Assembly: GCF_015352445.1 (NCBI RefSeq)
Contig: NZ_JADKPO010000021.1
Span: 20,945 to 84,944, forward strand
Origin: Nocardioides agariphilus
GTDB lineage: Bacteria > Actinomycetota > Actinomycetes > Propionibacteriales > Nocardioidaceae
Length of the DNA: 64,000 nucleotides
Reading direction: 5' to 3'
In this document: one piece after another, positions 17,845 through 25,734 of the stretch
Numbering within the stretch: position 1 is the first letter of the stretch
Layout: every line of letters begins with the position of its first letter
Notes under the pieces: generated by a model
What the model saw: only the letters and a program-made list of their open reading frames with translations
Database searches by the model: none
What the model was told of the DNA's origin: nothing
Made by a program: the position numbers and the translations under genes

Positions 17845-18702
17845 GTGAGCCGGCCGCGCATCTCCCCCATCTGGCTGGTGCTGGGGGGAATCGCGTCGGT
17901 GCAGTTCGGGGCGGCGGTCGCCAAGAACCTGTTCGACACGATCGACCCGACGGCGATGGTGTGGCTGCGACAGGCCACGAGTGCGGTGGTGCTCCTCGCG
18001 ATCGCCCGACCGGCACTGCGCGGACGCAGCCGCGAGGACTGGTCGACGATGGTCGCCTTCGGGCTGGCCCTGGGCACCATGAACTGGTCGATCTACCAGG
18101 CCTTCGCCCGCATCCCCCTCGGCCTCGCCGTGACGATCGAGTTCGCCGGGCCGCTGCTGCTCGCCGTCGCGCTGTCGCGCCGGCTGCGCGACCTGCTCTG
18201 GGTGGCGCTGGCAGCCCTGGGCGTGGGGCTGCTGGGCTTGGAGAAGACCGAGCTCGACCTGGCCGGCATCGCCTTTGCCCTCCTCGCGGGCGGCTGCTGG
18301 GCGGCCTACATCCTGCTGGCGGCCCGCACCGGACGTCGCTGGCCCGGCCTCGACGGGCTCGCGATGGCCAGCGTCGTGGCGACAGTCCTACTCGCTCCGC
18401 TGGCCATCCCGGCTGGAGGCTCGGACCTCCTGGATCCCAGGATCGTGTTGCTCGGCGCCGCCGTCGGGCTGCTGAGCTCGGTGATCCCGTACTCCGCGGA
18501 CACCCTGGCGCTGCGCAGCATCAAGCCCGACGTGTTCAGCATCCTGATGAGCCTGGAGCCGGCCGCCGCTGCCCTGGCCGGGATGCTGCTCCTGCAGGAG
18601 TTCCTCAGCCCGTTGCAGTGGGTCGCGGTCGCGGCCGTCACCGCCGCGAGCATCGGCGCCACGCGAGGCCCTGACAGCCTGGCCGAGCCGATGCCCGACT
18701 GA
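17845..18702 (+). CDS. EamA-family (DMT) transporter, RhtA-like
   Basis: A 285-residue integral membrane protein with about ten hydrophobic helices in two EamA repeats (IWLVLGGIASVQFGAAVAKN at residues 9-28; the second repeat from ELDLAGIAFALLAGGCWAAY). Features such as NWSIYQAFARIPLGLAVTIE and a conserved SVIPYSADTLALRSI resemble the RhtA threonine/homoserine exporter branch of the drug/metabolite superfamily. Likely exports amino acids or metabolites; the substrate is not certain. It starts at GTG 17845. Confidence 0.88.
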   Translation: MSRPRISPIWLVLGGIASVQFGAAVAKNLFDTIDPTAMVWLRQATSAVVLLAIARPALRGRSREDWSTMVAFGLALGTMNWSIYQAFARIPLGLAVTIEFAGPLLLAVALSRRLRDLLWVALAALGVGLLGLEKTELDLAGIAFALLAGGCWAAYILLAARTGRRWPGLDGLAMASVVATVLLAPLAIPAGGSDLLDPRIVLLGAAVGLLSSVIPYSADTLALRSIKPDVFSILMSLEPAAAALAGMLLLQEFLSPLQWVAVAAVTAASIGATRGPDSLAEPMPD

Positions 18703-18755
18703 GCACCTTCCGAGCCCCGGCGAGCCGCCAGGATCAGCCTCGCGGCCCGGGCACA

Positions 18756-19712
18756 ATGCCAGCCATGGAAACCCCTCCGGACTCAGCGGCGCCCTCGACG
18801 CGGGGCGCCAGCCGCAAGGCGGAGTCGGTGGTCGAGTTCCACCACATCCTCAGCGACGACGGCACCCGGCTGCGTGCTTGGACCAACGACCCGCTCGGCC
18901 GCATCGACGGCCCGACCGTGCTGCTGTGCAACGGGCTGGGAGTCAGCCCGTGGTGCTGGCCCGCTCTGCTGCACGCCGACTGCGGGGTCCGGGTCATCTC
19001 CTGGAACCACCGCGGCACCGGTGGCTCGGCCAGGCCGGCCGACCCTCGCCGCGTCGGCATCGAGGAGTTCGTCGAGGACGCGCTCTCGGTGATGGACCAC
19101 TTCGGCGTGGTGCGTGCCGTGGCGATGGGCTGGTCGATGGGCGTCAACACCGCCTTCGAGCTGGCCGTGCGCCACCCCGAGCGGGTGACGGGCATCTTCG
19201 CCGTCGCCGGCGTGCCGGGCGACACCTTCGCCACGATGCTGGGCCCGCTGCGACTCCCCCACTCCCTGGCCCGCCGGGTGACGGTCGGGCTGTCGCGGGC
19301 ACTGCGCACCACGGGGGCCTTCATCTCGCCGGTCACGACCCGGCTGCCCGTGGGCGGCCGCACCGTCGCCGCGCTGACCCACTCGGGCTTCATGCTGCCC
19401 ACCCCCGACAACCACCTCACCGCCCGCGCGCTGCGCGAGTTCCTGGCCGTCCCCATCGAGTGGTACTTCCATCTCGCCCTGCGCACCTCCGAGCACGCAC
19501 GGGTCTCGTTGCGCAACGTACGCGTGCCGGTGATGCTGGTCGCGGCGACCTACGACGTGCTGGCCGGCGCCCGCGACATGCGCACCGCGGCCGACCGCCT
19601 CGCGGACGCGACGTACGTCGAGCTGCGAGCCAGCCACTTCGTGCAGATGGAGCAGCCCGAGATCGTGCACGAGCTGCTGCTCGGGTTCCTCGGCGAGATC
19701 GACCAGATCTAG
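18756..19712 (+). CDS. Alpha/beta hydrolase
   Basis: A 318-residue alpha/beta-hydrolase. The oxyanion region is TVLLCNGLGVSPWCWPALL, the nucleophile elbow GWSMGVN (serine about residue 128), an acidic residue follows in AATYDVLAGARD, and the catalytic histidine is likely SHFVQME near the C-terminus. Closest in style to non-haem haloperoxidase/lipase-type hydrolases; substrate is unknown. ATG 18765 (METPPD) is an equally good start. Its TAG stop overlaps the TAG stop of the opposite-strand ECF S-component gene in one CTAG. Confidence 0.85.
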   Translation: MPAMETPPDSAAPSTRGASRKAESVVEFHHILSDDGTRLRAWTNDPLGRIDGPTVLLCNGLGVSPWCWPALLHADCGVRVISWNHRGTGGSARPADPRRVGIEEFVEDALSVMDHFGVVRAVAMGWSMGVNTAFELAVRHPERVTGIFAVAGVPGDTFATMLGPLRLPHSLARRVTVGLSRALRTTGAFISPVTTRLPVGGRTVAALTHSGFMLPTPDNHLTARALREFLAVPIEWYFHLALRTSEHARVSLRNVRVPVMLVAATYDVLAGARDMRTAADRLADATYVELRASHFVQMEQPEIVHELLLGFLGEIDQI

Positions 19713-20605
19713 GACTGGGTCACCGACTGGGTCACCGACTGGCTCACCGACTGGCTCACCGACTGGGTCGCGAACCTGGCCCGTCGCGCGGCTCGCCGCA
19801 ACGTGGTGAGCACAGCCGGACCGAGCAGCGCGATCGCCAGTGCGGTGGTGATCGCCCGACCGGTGTCGAAGCTGCCGGTCGAGGTCAGCAGGGTGTAGAC
19901 GGCGAACCGCTGGAGGTTGTCGACCAGGGGTTCCCCGGCCACGAAGTCGAGCGAGCCTGCGTGGCCGGGGACGGCGATACCGAGGATGAACGGCCAGCCG
20001 GAGAGGTTCATCAAGAGCCCGAAGGCGTAGGCGGAGAGCACTCCGTAGGCGGCCAGCATCACGATCTCGGCCCGGCCCGTGACCCGACGCGGCAACAGGC
20101 CCGCCCCCATGCCCACCCACGCCGACACCAGCATCTGGTACGGCAGCCACGGCCCGACGCCCGCAGTCACGAGAGCAGAGGCGAACAACGAGGTGCAGCC
20201 GAGCGCGAAGCCGAAGCCAGGACCGAAGACGCGACCTCCCAGGATCAGCAGGAAGAAGACCAGCTCGATCCCGGCAGTACCAGCCGACAGACCACGCAGC
20301 ACGGCGTTGCAGGCACTGAGCACCCCGAGGATCGCCAGCGCACGAGGGTCCAGCCCGCCCTCGGACACCTCCGCCAGGACCACCGCTATCACCAGCGGCA
20401 GCAGAGCCAGGAACAGGAACGGCGGGCTCAGCGTCTCGCCCTCCGGCAACCGCACCAGCAGCGGCCAGCACAGCATCACCAGCCCCGCCACCGACGCAAC
20501 GGCCAGCACCGCCGCTGATCGTCGGGTCAGTGGCACCGCCATGGGTCCCCAGCGCGAGGATTCAGGGCCCTCGGCCTGGCGTTCGTGACCAGTCTCGGCG
20601 CTCAC
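19709..20605 (-). CDS. ECF transporter S component (predicted cobalamin-specific)
   Basis: A 298-residue membrane protein with six or more hydrophobic helices (SAAVLAVASVAGLVMLCWPL, FLFLALLPLVIAVVLAEV, GIELVFFLLILGGRVFGPGF, and others), the size and style of substrate-specificity subunits of energy-coupling-factor importers. Its GTG overlaps the stop of the ECF ATPase, and the operon starts with a cobalamin riboswitch, so B12 or a corrinoid is the predicted substrate. The C-terminus ends in a Ser/Gln/Thr/Val tail encoded by 12-base repeats. Sequence alone would not have identified the vitamin. Confidence 0.78.
   Translation of the reverse strand: MSAETGHERQAEGPESSRWGPMAVPLTRRSAAVLAVASVAGLVMLCWPLLVRLPEGETLSPPFLFLALLPLVIAVVLAEVSEGGLDPRALAILGVLSACNAVLRGLSAGTAGIELVFFLLILGGRVFGPGFGFALGCTSLFASALVTAGVGPWLPYQMLVSAWVGMGAGLLPRRVTGRAEIVMLAAYGVLSAYAFGLLMNLSGWPFILGIAVPGHAGSLDFVAGEPLVDNLQRFAVYTLLTSTGSFDTGRAITTALAIALLGPAVLTTLRRAARRARFATQSVSQSVSQSVTQSVTQS
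19713..19770 (+). repeat. 12-base tandem repeat, 4.8 copies
   Basis: The unit GACTGGGTCACC (with a GGCTCACC variant) repeats in full four times plus ten bases. It encodes the Thr/Ser-Gln-Ser-Val tail of the ECF S component on the minus strand and immediately follows its stop, so copy number can change the tail length. Confidence 0.85.
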
Positions 20606-22161
20606 AACCGGGCCACCACTTCATCGACCCGCAGCCAGCCGGCACCGAGGACCTTGGTGACCTGGGGCGCGAAGGCCGGGGACTCCGCGACCACGCGGCG
20701 TACGGGTCCGGACGAGACGACCTCGCCCTCGGCGAGTACGACGACGTGGTCGGCGGCCTGGGCCACGAACTCGACGTCGTGGGTGGCCACGAGCACGGCC
20801 CGGCCGTCTGCGGCCATCGACCGCAGGGTCGCCGACAGTGCCCGCTTGACCGAGTAGTCGAGTCCCCGGGTCGGCTCGTCGAGGAGTAGCACCGGCGGGG
20901 CATCGGCCAGCACGATCGCCAGCGCCAGGGCCAGCCGCTGCCCCTCGGAGAGGTCCCGCGGGTGCATCGCGCCGTCGATCCCCGGCACCAGGCGCTCCAG
21001 CGCGTCCGCAGTTGCGGCGCTGGCAGCGAGCTCCTCTGCGACGGTCTCGAGGTAGAGCAGGTCGGCGGCGTTCTGGGGCAGCAGTCCGACCAGCGTGCGT
21101 CGGTCCGACTCGTCGAGGTCAGCCGGGTCGCGCCCCGAGACGGAGACCGAGCCGCTGCGCCGTCGTCCGGTGCCCTGCAGCGCCCACAGCAGCGAGGACT
21201 TGCCCGAGCCGTTGCGACCCATCAGCGCGGTGACCGTGCCTGGACGCAGCGTGAGCGACACGTCGTGGACCGCGAGCGTCGAGCCATGGGTGACGGTGAC
21301 GCCGCGTCCTACGAGACCGCCCGCCGCCGTGGTCTCCGGGGCGTCTGCGGGAGGTACGCCGAGGCGCTCGCGAAGCCCCGCGGCCCGACGGCGCGCATCG
21401 CGGACGGTGAGCGGAAGCGGCTGCCATCCGGCGGCCCGGCCGAGCTCGACGATCGGCGGCGCGACGGGTGAGTCCGCCAGCAGCTCGGCGGGCACTCCGG
21501 AGCGCAGTCCCCCACGACCGTCCAAGACGACGAGCGTGTCGGCGAAGGGCACCACGCGCTCGAGCCGGTGCTCGGCCATCACCACCGAGACCCCGAGGTC
21601 GTGCACGAGCCGGGTCAGGGTCGCCAGCACGTCCTCGGCTGCTGTGGGGTCCAGGGCCGAGGTCGGCTCGTCGAGCACCAGGACCCGTGGGTGCATGGTC
21701 AGCACCGAGCCCAGCGCGACCCGCTGCTGCTCGCCGCCACTGAGCCGGCGCAGGTCGCGGCGACGCAGGTCGGCGATGCCGAGCAGGTCGAGGGTCTCCT
21801 CGACCCGGCGTCGCATGGTCTCGCCCGGCAGGCCGAGCTGCTCCATGCCGTAGGCGAGCTCCTCCTCGACGGTGTCGGTGACGAAGCCGGCTGCCGGGTC
21901 CTGGCCGACGTACCCGATCAGGTGCGCGCGCTCTCGGGGAGGGGTGCGCACGATGCTCGTGCCGTCGAGCAGCACGTCGCCGCTCAACGTGCCACCGGAG
22001 AAGCGCGGCACCAGCCCGGTGAGCACCCCCAGCAGTGTCGACTTGCCCGAACCCGTCGCCCCGGTGACGAGGACCAGCTCGCCCTCGGCGACCGTGAGGT
22101 CGACGCCCCGGAGGACCGGCGTCTCCTCGTAGGCCAGGCCCACGCCTCGCAGCTCGATCAT
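20602..22161 (-). CDS. ECF transporter ATPase, two fused domains
   Basis: A 519-residue protein with two ABC ATPase domains in one chain, replacing the separate EcfA and EcfA'. Domain 1 has Walker A GATGSGKST, signature LSGGEQQR and Walker B VLVLDEPTSAL; domain 2 has GRNGSGKSS, a weaker signature LSEGQRLALA and LLLDEPTRGLD. It powers uptake with the T and S components. ATG 22161 overlaps the EcfT stop by four bases (ATGA), and its own stop overlaps the S-component start, so the order is T-AA-S. Confidence 0.94.
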   Translation of the reverse strand: MIELRGVGLAYEETPVLRGVDLTVAEGELVLVTGATGSGKSTLLGVLTGLVPRFSGGTLSGDVLLDGTSIVRTPPRERAHLIGYVGQDPAAGFVTDTVEEELAYGMEQLGLPGETMRRRVEETLDLLGIADLRRRDLRRLSGGEQQRVALGSVLTMHPRVLVLDEPTSALDPTAAEDVLATLTRLVHDLGVSVVMAEHRLERVVPFADTLVVLDGRGGLRSGVPAELLADSPVAPPIVELGRAAGWQPLPLTVRDARRRAAGLRERLGVPPADAPETTAAGGLVGRGVTVTHGSTLAVHDVSLTLRPGTVTALMGRNGSGKSSLLWALQGTGRRRSGSVSVSGRDPADLDESDRRTLVGLLPQNAADLLYLETVAEELAASAATADALERLVPGIDGAMHPRDLSEGQRLALALAIVLADAPPVLLLDEPTRGLDYSVKRALSATLRSMAADGRAVLVATHDVEFVAQAADHVVVLAEGEVVSSGPVRRVVAESPAFAPQVTKVLGAGWLRVDEVVARL

Positions 22162-23276
22162 CTGACGACCACCGCGGCAGGGCCCACGGCTGCCTGCTCG
22201 GCGCCGCCGGGTGCGGGTGCGGCCATCCCGCCGAGCAGGGCGATGCCCGCCACGGCGAGGTGCGTGACGGTGAGCGCGGGCCAGGAGTCGGGGGCTGGAT
22301 AGGCCGCGAGGACGTCGCGGTTGCTCGCCACGACGGCCAGCGTGGCGGCCGCCGCGCCCGAGCCGAGCACGAGCCACTCGGGCAGCAGCCACGGGTCGGG
22401 CCGGTAGCGCGTGCGGGTCACCCGGCGGCCGGCGCCGACCATGCCGAGCAGCGCCGCCACCACTCCGAGCGCCAGCATCGGCAGCGCCAGCACGCGCGGC
22501 GCGGTGCGGTCGAGGACGGCGTAGGTGCCTACGCACAGGCCACACAGGCCCGCGAGCATCAGCGCCCCGGACCTACGACGGCGGGCCGGGGTCAGCTCGC
22601 CCGCGCGGCCGTAGCCGCGGGTGTCCATGCCGGCAGCCAGAGCCAGCGAGCGCTCGAGCGCGTCCTCGAGCACCGGTACGACGAGCCGGCGCAGCCGCCC
22701 GACACGACGGGTGTCACCGCCGCGCAGCCGCTGCGCCGCGCGTACGCGCCGCAGGCTGTCGGCCAGCTGGGGCAGGACCGAGACGGCCACGACCAGGGCG
22801 GTGCCGACCTCGTAGAGCGCGGCCGGCATCGAGCGCAGCAGCCGCTTGGGATTGGCCAGGCTGTTGGCCGCGCCGACGCAGATGACGATGGTGCCCAGGC
22901 GCAGCCCGTCGTAGAGGCCGAAGAGCAGCGACTCCCGGGTGACCGGCCCGAGCAGGTGGACGCCGAGGGCCCAGCCCGGCAACGGAACCTCGGGCAGGTC
23001 GAGCAGCACCAGCCCGAAGTCACCGCCACCGAAGATGATGCGGAACAGCACGCGTACGACGACGATCACCGCGGCCAACGCGACGTAGAGGCGAAACGAC
23101 CGCGACCACGGCTGGTCACCGCGGCGTGCCGCGACCACCAGGGCCGCGACCGCGGCAACCAGCAGCAACAGCCACGGGTTGGTCGTCATCGAGGCGACGA
23201 CCGCCAGGCCGATCGCCCAGCCCCACCAGGCCACCGGATGCAGGTCGCGGGCCAGTCGGGACGGGAGGGCACTCAC
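22158..23276 (-). CDS. ECF transporter T component (EcfT/CbiQ family)
   Basis: A 372-residue transmembrane coupling subunit. N-terminal hydrophobic helices (WAIGLAVVASMTTNPWLLLL and following) precede the cytosolic coupling region with the two Arg-rich family motifs, VRAAQRLRGGD and LAAGMDTRGYGR, which contact the ATPases. Extra hydrophobic segments at the C-terminus make it longer than a usual EcfT of about 260 residues. GTG 23276 overlaps the stop of the DUF4430-like gene (GTGA), which ties the secreted capture proteins to the importer. Confidence 0.92.
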   Translation of the reverse strand: MSALPSRLARDLHPVAWWGWAIGLAVVASMTTNPWLLLLVAAVAALVVAARRGDQPWSRSFRLYVALAAVIVVVRVLFRIIFGGGDFGLVLLDLPEVPLPGWALGVHLLGPVTRESLLFGLYDGLRLGTIVICVGAANSLANPKRLLRSMPAALYEVGTALVVAVSVLPQLADSLRRVRAAQRLRGGDTRRVGRLRRLVVPVLEDALERSLALAAGMDTRGYGRAGELTPARRRRSGALMLAGLCGLCVGTYAVLDRTAPRVLALPMLALGVVAALLGMVGAGRRVTRTRYRPDPWLLPEWLVLGSGAAAATLAVVASNRDVLAAYPAPDSWPALTVTHLAVAGIALLGGMAAPAPGGAEQAAVGPAAVVVR

Positions 23277-24127
23277 GGAGATGATCTCCGCCGGACGAGG
23301 GCAACGGCTCCGGCGGCGCCGAGCAGCACCACGACGGCCACCGGTGCGACCCACGGCGGCAGTCCGTCGTCGTCGGACTGAGGCTCGGCCTCCACGGAGC
23401 CGTCGACCGGCGCGCCGGCCTCGGTCTGCTCCTCGGAGGCCGGGGTGGTCGGATCGGAGGGCTCGGGCGTAGCCGTCGCGGTCGTCGTCGGCTTGGGTCG
23501 CTTGGTCGTCGACGGCGTCGGCGACGAAGACGGAGAGTCGGGCGGCTGGCTCGAGGTGGCGACCGACGTCGGCGTCGCGGTCGGGTCCGGAGCCTGGCTG
23601 GTTGGCTTCTTGGTCGGGGTCGGTGTCGGTGTCGGCGACGCCTGGCGGTGGGGACTCGGATCGGTCTGCGGGCGGACGCCGCCGGACGAGCCGTCCCAGA
23701 CCATGGCGAGGTAGCCACCTGCCGGGATCTCGAGCGAGCTGGCACCCAGCGAGGAGTAGGACCACGTGCCGCTCTTGCCGTCCGACCACCACAGACCCCA
23801 GTAGGCGTCGGCGGGTGGGGTGTTCACGCACGGGTCGTCGGCGGGCAGGCCGTCGATCCGGCAGACGAAGCCCGGGAACCGCTGGACGTAGGTCAACGTG
23901 TGGCCGGCGTCCTTGAGCAGGCGGTCAGCGCTGCGACCGCCGCCGGAGGAGATGCACGCGACCTGTACACCTCCGCCGAGTCCGCCCGGCTCGACGACGA
24001 CGCTCACCCCCGAGGCCGTCTGGCAGGTGGCCGCCTCGGCGGGACCCGGGCTGCCCAACGACAGGGCGCCGCCGGCCGCCGCGGTCACCAGGACCGCGAC
24101 GGCCGTGCGGGCGCGCTTCAGCAACAT
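23273..24127 (-). CDS. Membrane-anchored DUF4430-like (transcobalamin beta-domain-like) protein
   Basis: A 284-residue surface protein: signal peptide (residues 1-32, ending PAEAA), a globular domain up to about residue 150, a Pro/Thr/Ser-rich spacer of about 90 residues, and a C-terminal helix LPPWVAPVAVVVLLGAAGAV followed by RRRSSP. The domain contains YWGLWWSDGKSGTWSYSSLG and EIPAGGYLAMVWDG, which resemble DUF4430, the bacterial relative of the beta-domain that caps B12 in intrinsic factor and transcobalamin. Start ATG 24127 lies one base after the preceding stop. The cobalamin role is inferred from the riboswitch and neighbours. Confidence 0.7.
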   Translation of the reverse strand: MLLKRARTAVAVLVTAAAGGALSLGSPGPAEAATCQTASGVSVVVEPGGLGGGVQVACISSGGGRSADRLLKDAGHTLTYVQRFPGFVCRIDGLPADDPCVNTPPADAYWGLWWSDGKSGTWSYSSLGASSLEIPAGGYLAMVWDGSSGGVRPQTDPSPHRQASPTPTPTPTKKPTSQAPDPTATPTSVATSSQPPDSPSSSPTPSTTKRPKPTTTATATPEPSDPTTPASEEQTEAGAPVDGSVEAEPQSDDDGLPPWVAPVAVVVLLGAAGAVALVRRRSSP

Positions 24128-24128
24128 C

Positions 24129-25463
24129 TCAGCGGGTGACCCGCACCGTCACCTCGCGGAGCCGGGCCCCGAGGTAGACCTGGAACGTGCGCCGTCCCGG
24201 GTCCCGGCTGACCACGAACGTGACGTGGTTGGTGGCGCGGCGGCCAGAGCGGAACTCGTAGGAGAACTTGCCGCTGCGCACGCACACGCGCTCCCCGGCG
24301 GCTACGCCGGTCAGCTCGATACGAAGCGGCTTGCCCACCGCGACGGTCCGAGGTGCCGTGGCGGTGAACCTGCCCTTGGCGGCCGGTGCCCACGTCAGCG
24401 CGGGGAGCGCCTGCGCGGAGGCCCGTCGCCACTGGCCGCTGGCCACCTTGCCGATGCCGGCCGCCTGGCCGGCGGCGTAGGCCTTCTGGTCGTAGGCGAT
24501 GGCGCCGGGCTGCCTCTTGAGACGTCCCGAGCACGGGTTGGCGCCGCCCACCTGGAGGTTGCGCAGCCACACCGCGGCCTTGGCAGCCCGCCCGAGGGCG
24601 CCGGCGCGACCCAGCGCCCAGCCCGCCAGTCCGGTGCTGTTGGCGTTGGTGCGGGCCTTCGGCTTCCCGCTGATCGAGAAGCTGCCGTTGGCCCGCTGGG
24701 TGTCACGCAGCCACGAGACCGCCTTGGCGACCGCCGCCTTGGCCGCATCGCCCTTGATGGTGGACAGCGCCAGGATCGCGGTCGCGGTCGCGTCGGTGCT
24801 GGCGCCGTTCTCGCCGGTGGGCGCGCCGTCGCAGGACTGGTCGGCGAGAGCCTTGTCGGCGGTGAAGGACTCCCGGAAGTAGCCCGCCGAGCACTGCTGC
24901 TGCAGCAGGAACGACGTCACGTCACCGGACTCGGCGCTGTCGGTGACAGCGAGCGCGCGGGCGGCGAACGCCTGACCGAACACGTTGGCGCTGTCGCCGA
25001 AGCCGCTGAGGTCCTCGATCCGACCGACGATGGGTTCGGTCGAGGAGACCCGGTCCTCGAGCTGGGTGATCAGGTCCTGACCACCGAAGGCACGCGGGTC
25101 TCGATGTGCGACGAGCGCGAGGACCGAGGCCTTGCCGAGGTTGCCGGCGTAGCGGTCGTCCATGTAGCCGATGTAGCTGGACACGTCGTTGGCGACGCGC
25201 GTGACGATCTGCTGGACGACTGCCGGCCGCTGGCCAGCGGCGTCGAGCGCGAGCGCGACGTCGATGGTCAGGCCGTAGTCGTCGAAGTCGAACTCCTGGT
25301 TGTGCACCGCGCCGTCGGTCAGCTGGCCCGACAGCCAGCCTCCGCCGGCGAAGGCCGGCCTCCGGTCGTAGGTCACGGCACCGGCCGGCGATGCCAGCCC
25401 GGCCACCAGGGTGGCGGCTGCGGTCGCTGCAACGACCGCGGCCAGGGGACGGGAGATTCTCAT
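24129..25463 (-). CDS. Secreted alpha/alpha-toroid protein (prenyltransferase/squalene-oxidase-repeat type), predicted B12 capture
   Basis: A 444-residue exported protein: signal peptide (residues 1-29, ending ASPAGA), then helical repeats typical of the alpha6/alpha6 toroid, such as FDFDDYGLTIDVALALDAAG, STDATATAILALSTI, AKAVSWLRDTQRANGSFSIS and STGLAGWALGRAGALGRAAK, and a beta-rich C-terminal part. Terpene cyclases share the fold, but the DxDD protonation motif is not seen. The same fold forms the alpha-domain of intrinsic factor and transcobalamin. A cobalamin riboswitch precedes it, so corrinoid binding is predicted. ATG 25463 has AAGGA upstream. Confidence 0.72.
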   Translation of the reverse strand: MRISRPLAAVVAATAAATLVAGLASPAGAVTYDRRPAFAGGGWLSGQLTDGAVHNQEFDFDDYGLTIDVALALDAAGQRPAVVQQIVTRVANDVSSYIGYMDDRYAGNLGKASVLALVAHRDPRAFGGQDLITQLEDRVSSTEPIVGRIEDLSGFGDSANVFGQAFAARALAVTDSAESGDVTSFLLQQQCSAGYFRESFTADKALADQSCDGAPTGENGASTDATATAILALSTIKGDAAKAAVAKAVSWLRDTQRANGSFSISGKPKARTNANSTGLAGWALGRAGALGRAAKAAVWLRNLQVGGANPCSGRLKRQPGAIAYDQKAYAAGQAAGIGKVASGQWRRASAQALPALTWAPAAKGRFTATAPRTVAVGKPLRIELTGVAAGERVCVRSGKFSYEFRSGRRATNHVTFVVSRDPGRRTFQVYLGARLREVTVRVTR

Positions 25464-25469
25464 GGCTTC

Positions 25470-25493
25470 CTTCCCGCTGCTGACAGCGGGAAG
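25470..25493 (-). promoter_or_regulatory. Expression-platform hairpin masking the ribosome-binding site
   Basis: Perfect 10-base arms (CTTCCCGCTG / CAGCGGGAAG) around a four-base loop. The 3' arm contains the GGGAAG that forms, with the next bases, the AAGGA ribosome-binding site of ATG 25463. It can therefore hide the site, as in translation-controlling riboswitches. A second 14-base palindrome (25495-25508) lies next to it. Confidence 0.75.
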
Positions 25494-25564
25494 ATCACCG
25501 GCCGGTGAGCTCGGGCCGGGGAGCCACCCGCTGCTTTCCACGACAGCGTGTGTTCAGGACGCTC

Positions 25565-25715
25565 CGTCGTGGGTGCTCCGGCTCGCACTCCAGGACCTGG
25601 CGGTCCAGGAGGTGCCTACGGTTGCGGGTCAGCGCCGGACTTCGACCGGCTTCCCCCGACTACGGGCGTTTGTGGTTGTGGTGCTCCCGAACGGGAGCGG
25701 GCTCACCCTACTCCC
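25565..25715 (-). ncRNA. Cobalamin riboswitch aptamer
   Basis: The minus strand carries the conserved core at 25615-25656: GGGGAAGCCGG, then GAAGTCCGGCGCTGACCCGC and AACCG. These match the cobalamin-riboswitch blocks GGGAA..GGTG.AA..CC, GCTG and CCCGCAACTGT. The B12 box follows as GAGCCGGAGCACCC (25571-25584). A GGGTG/CACCC closing helix and a GCTCCCG/CGGGAGC stem (25683-25698) fit the 5' part. It lies between gatB and the toroid gene and controls the operon down to 19709. Confidence 0.93.
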
Positions 25716-25734
25716 GCGCCAGGTCGCCGACGAA

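Noticed and set aside
19713-19770. Tandem repeat considered as a small CRISPR-like or iteron array
   Set aside because: Units are contiguous without spacers and are in frame within a coding sequence; no origin or cas genes are nearby.
24129-25463. Terpene cyclase / squalene-hopene cyclase assignment
   Set aside because: A signal peptide is present, DxDD is not seen, and the operon is a vitamin importer; only the fold is shared.
25464-25734. The gatB-toroid gap considered as an intrinsic terminator region only
   Set aside because: The conserved GGGAA, GCTG-CCCGCAAC and B12-box blocks in the right order identify a cobalamin riboswitch.
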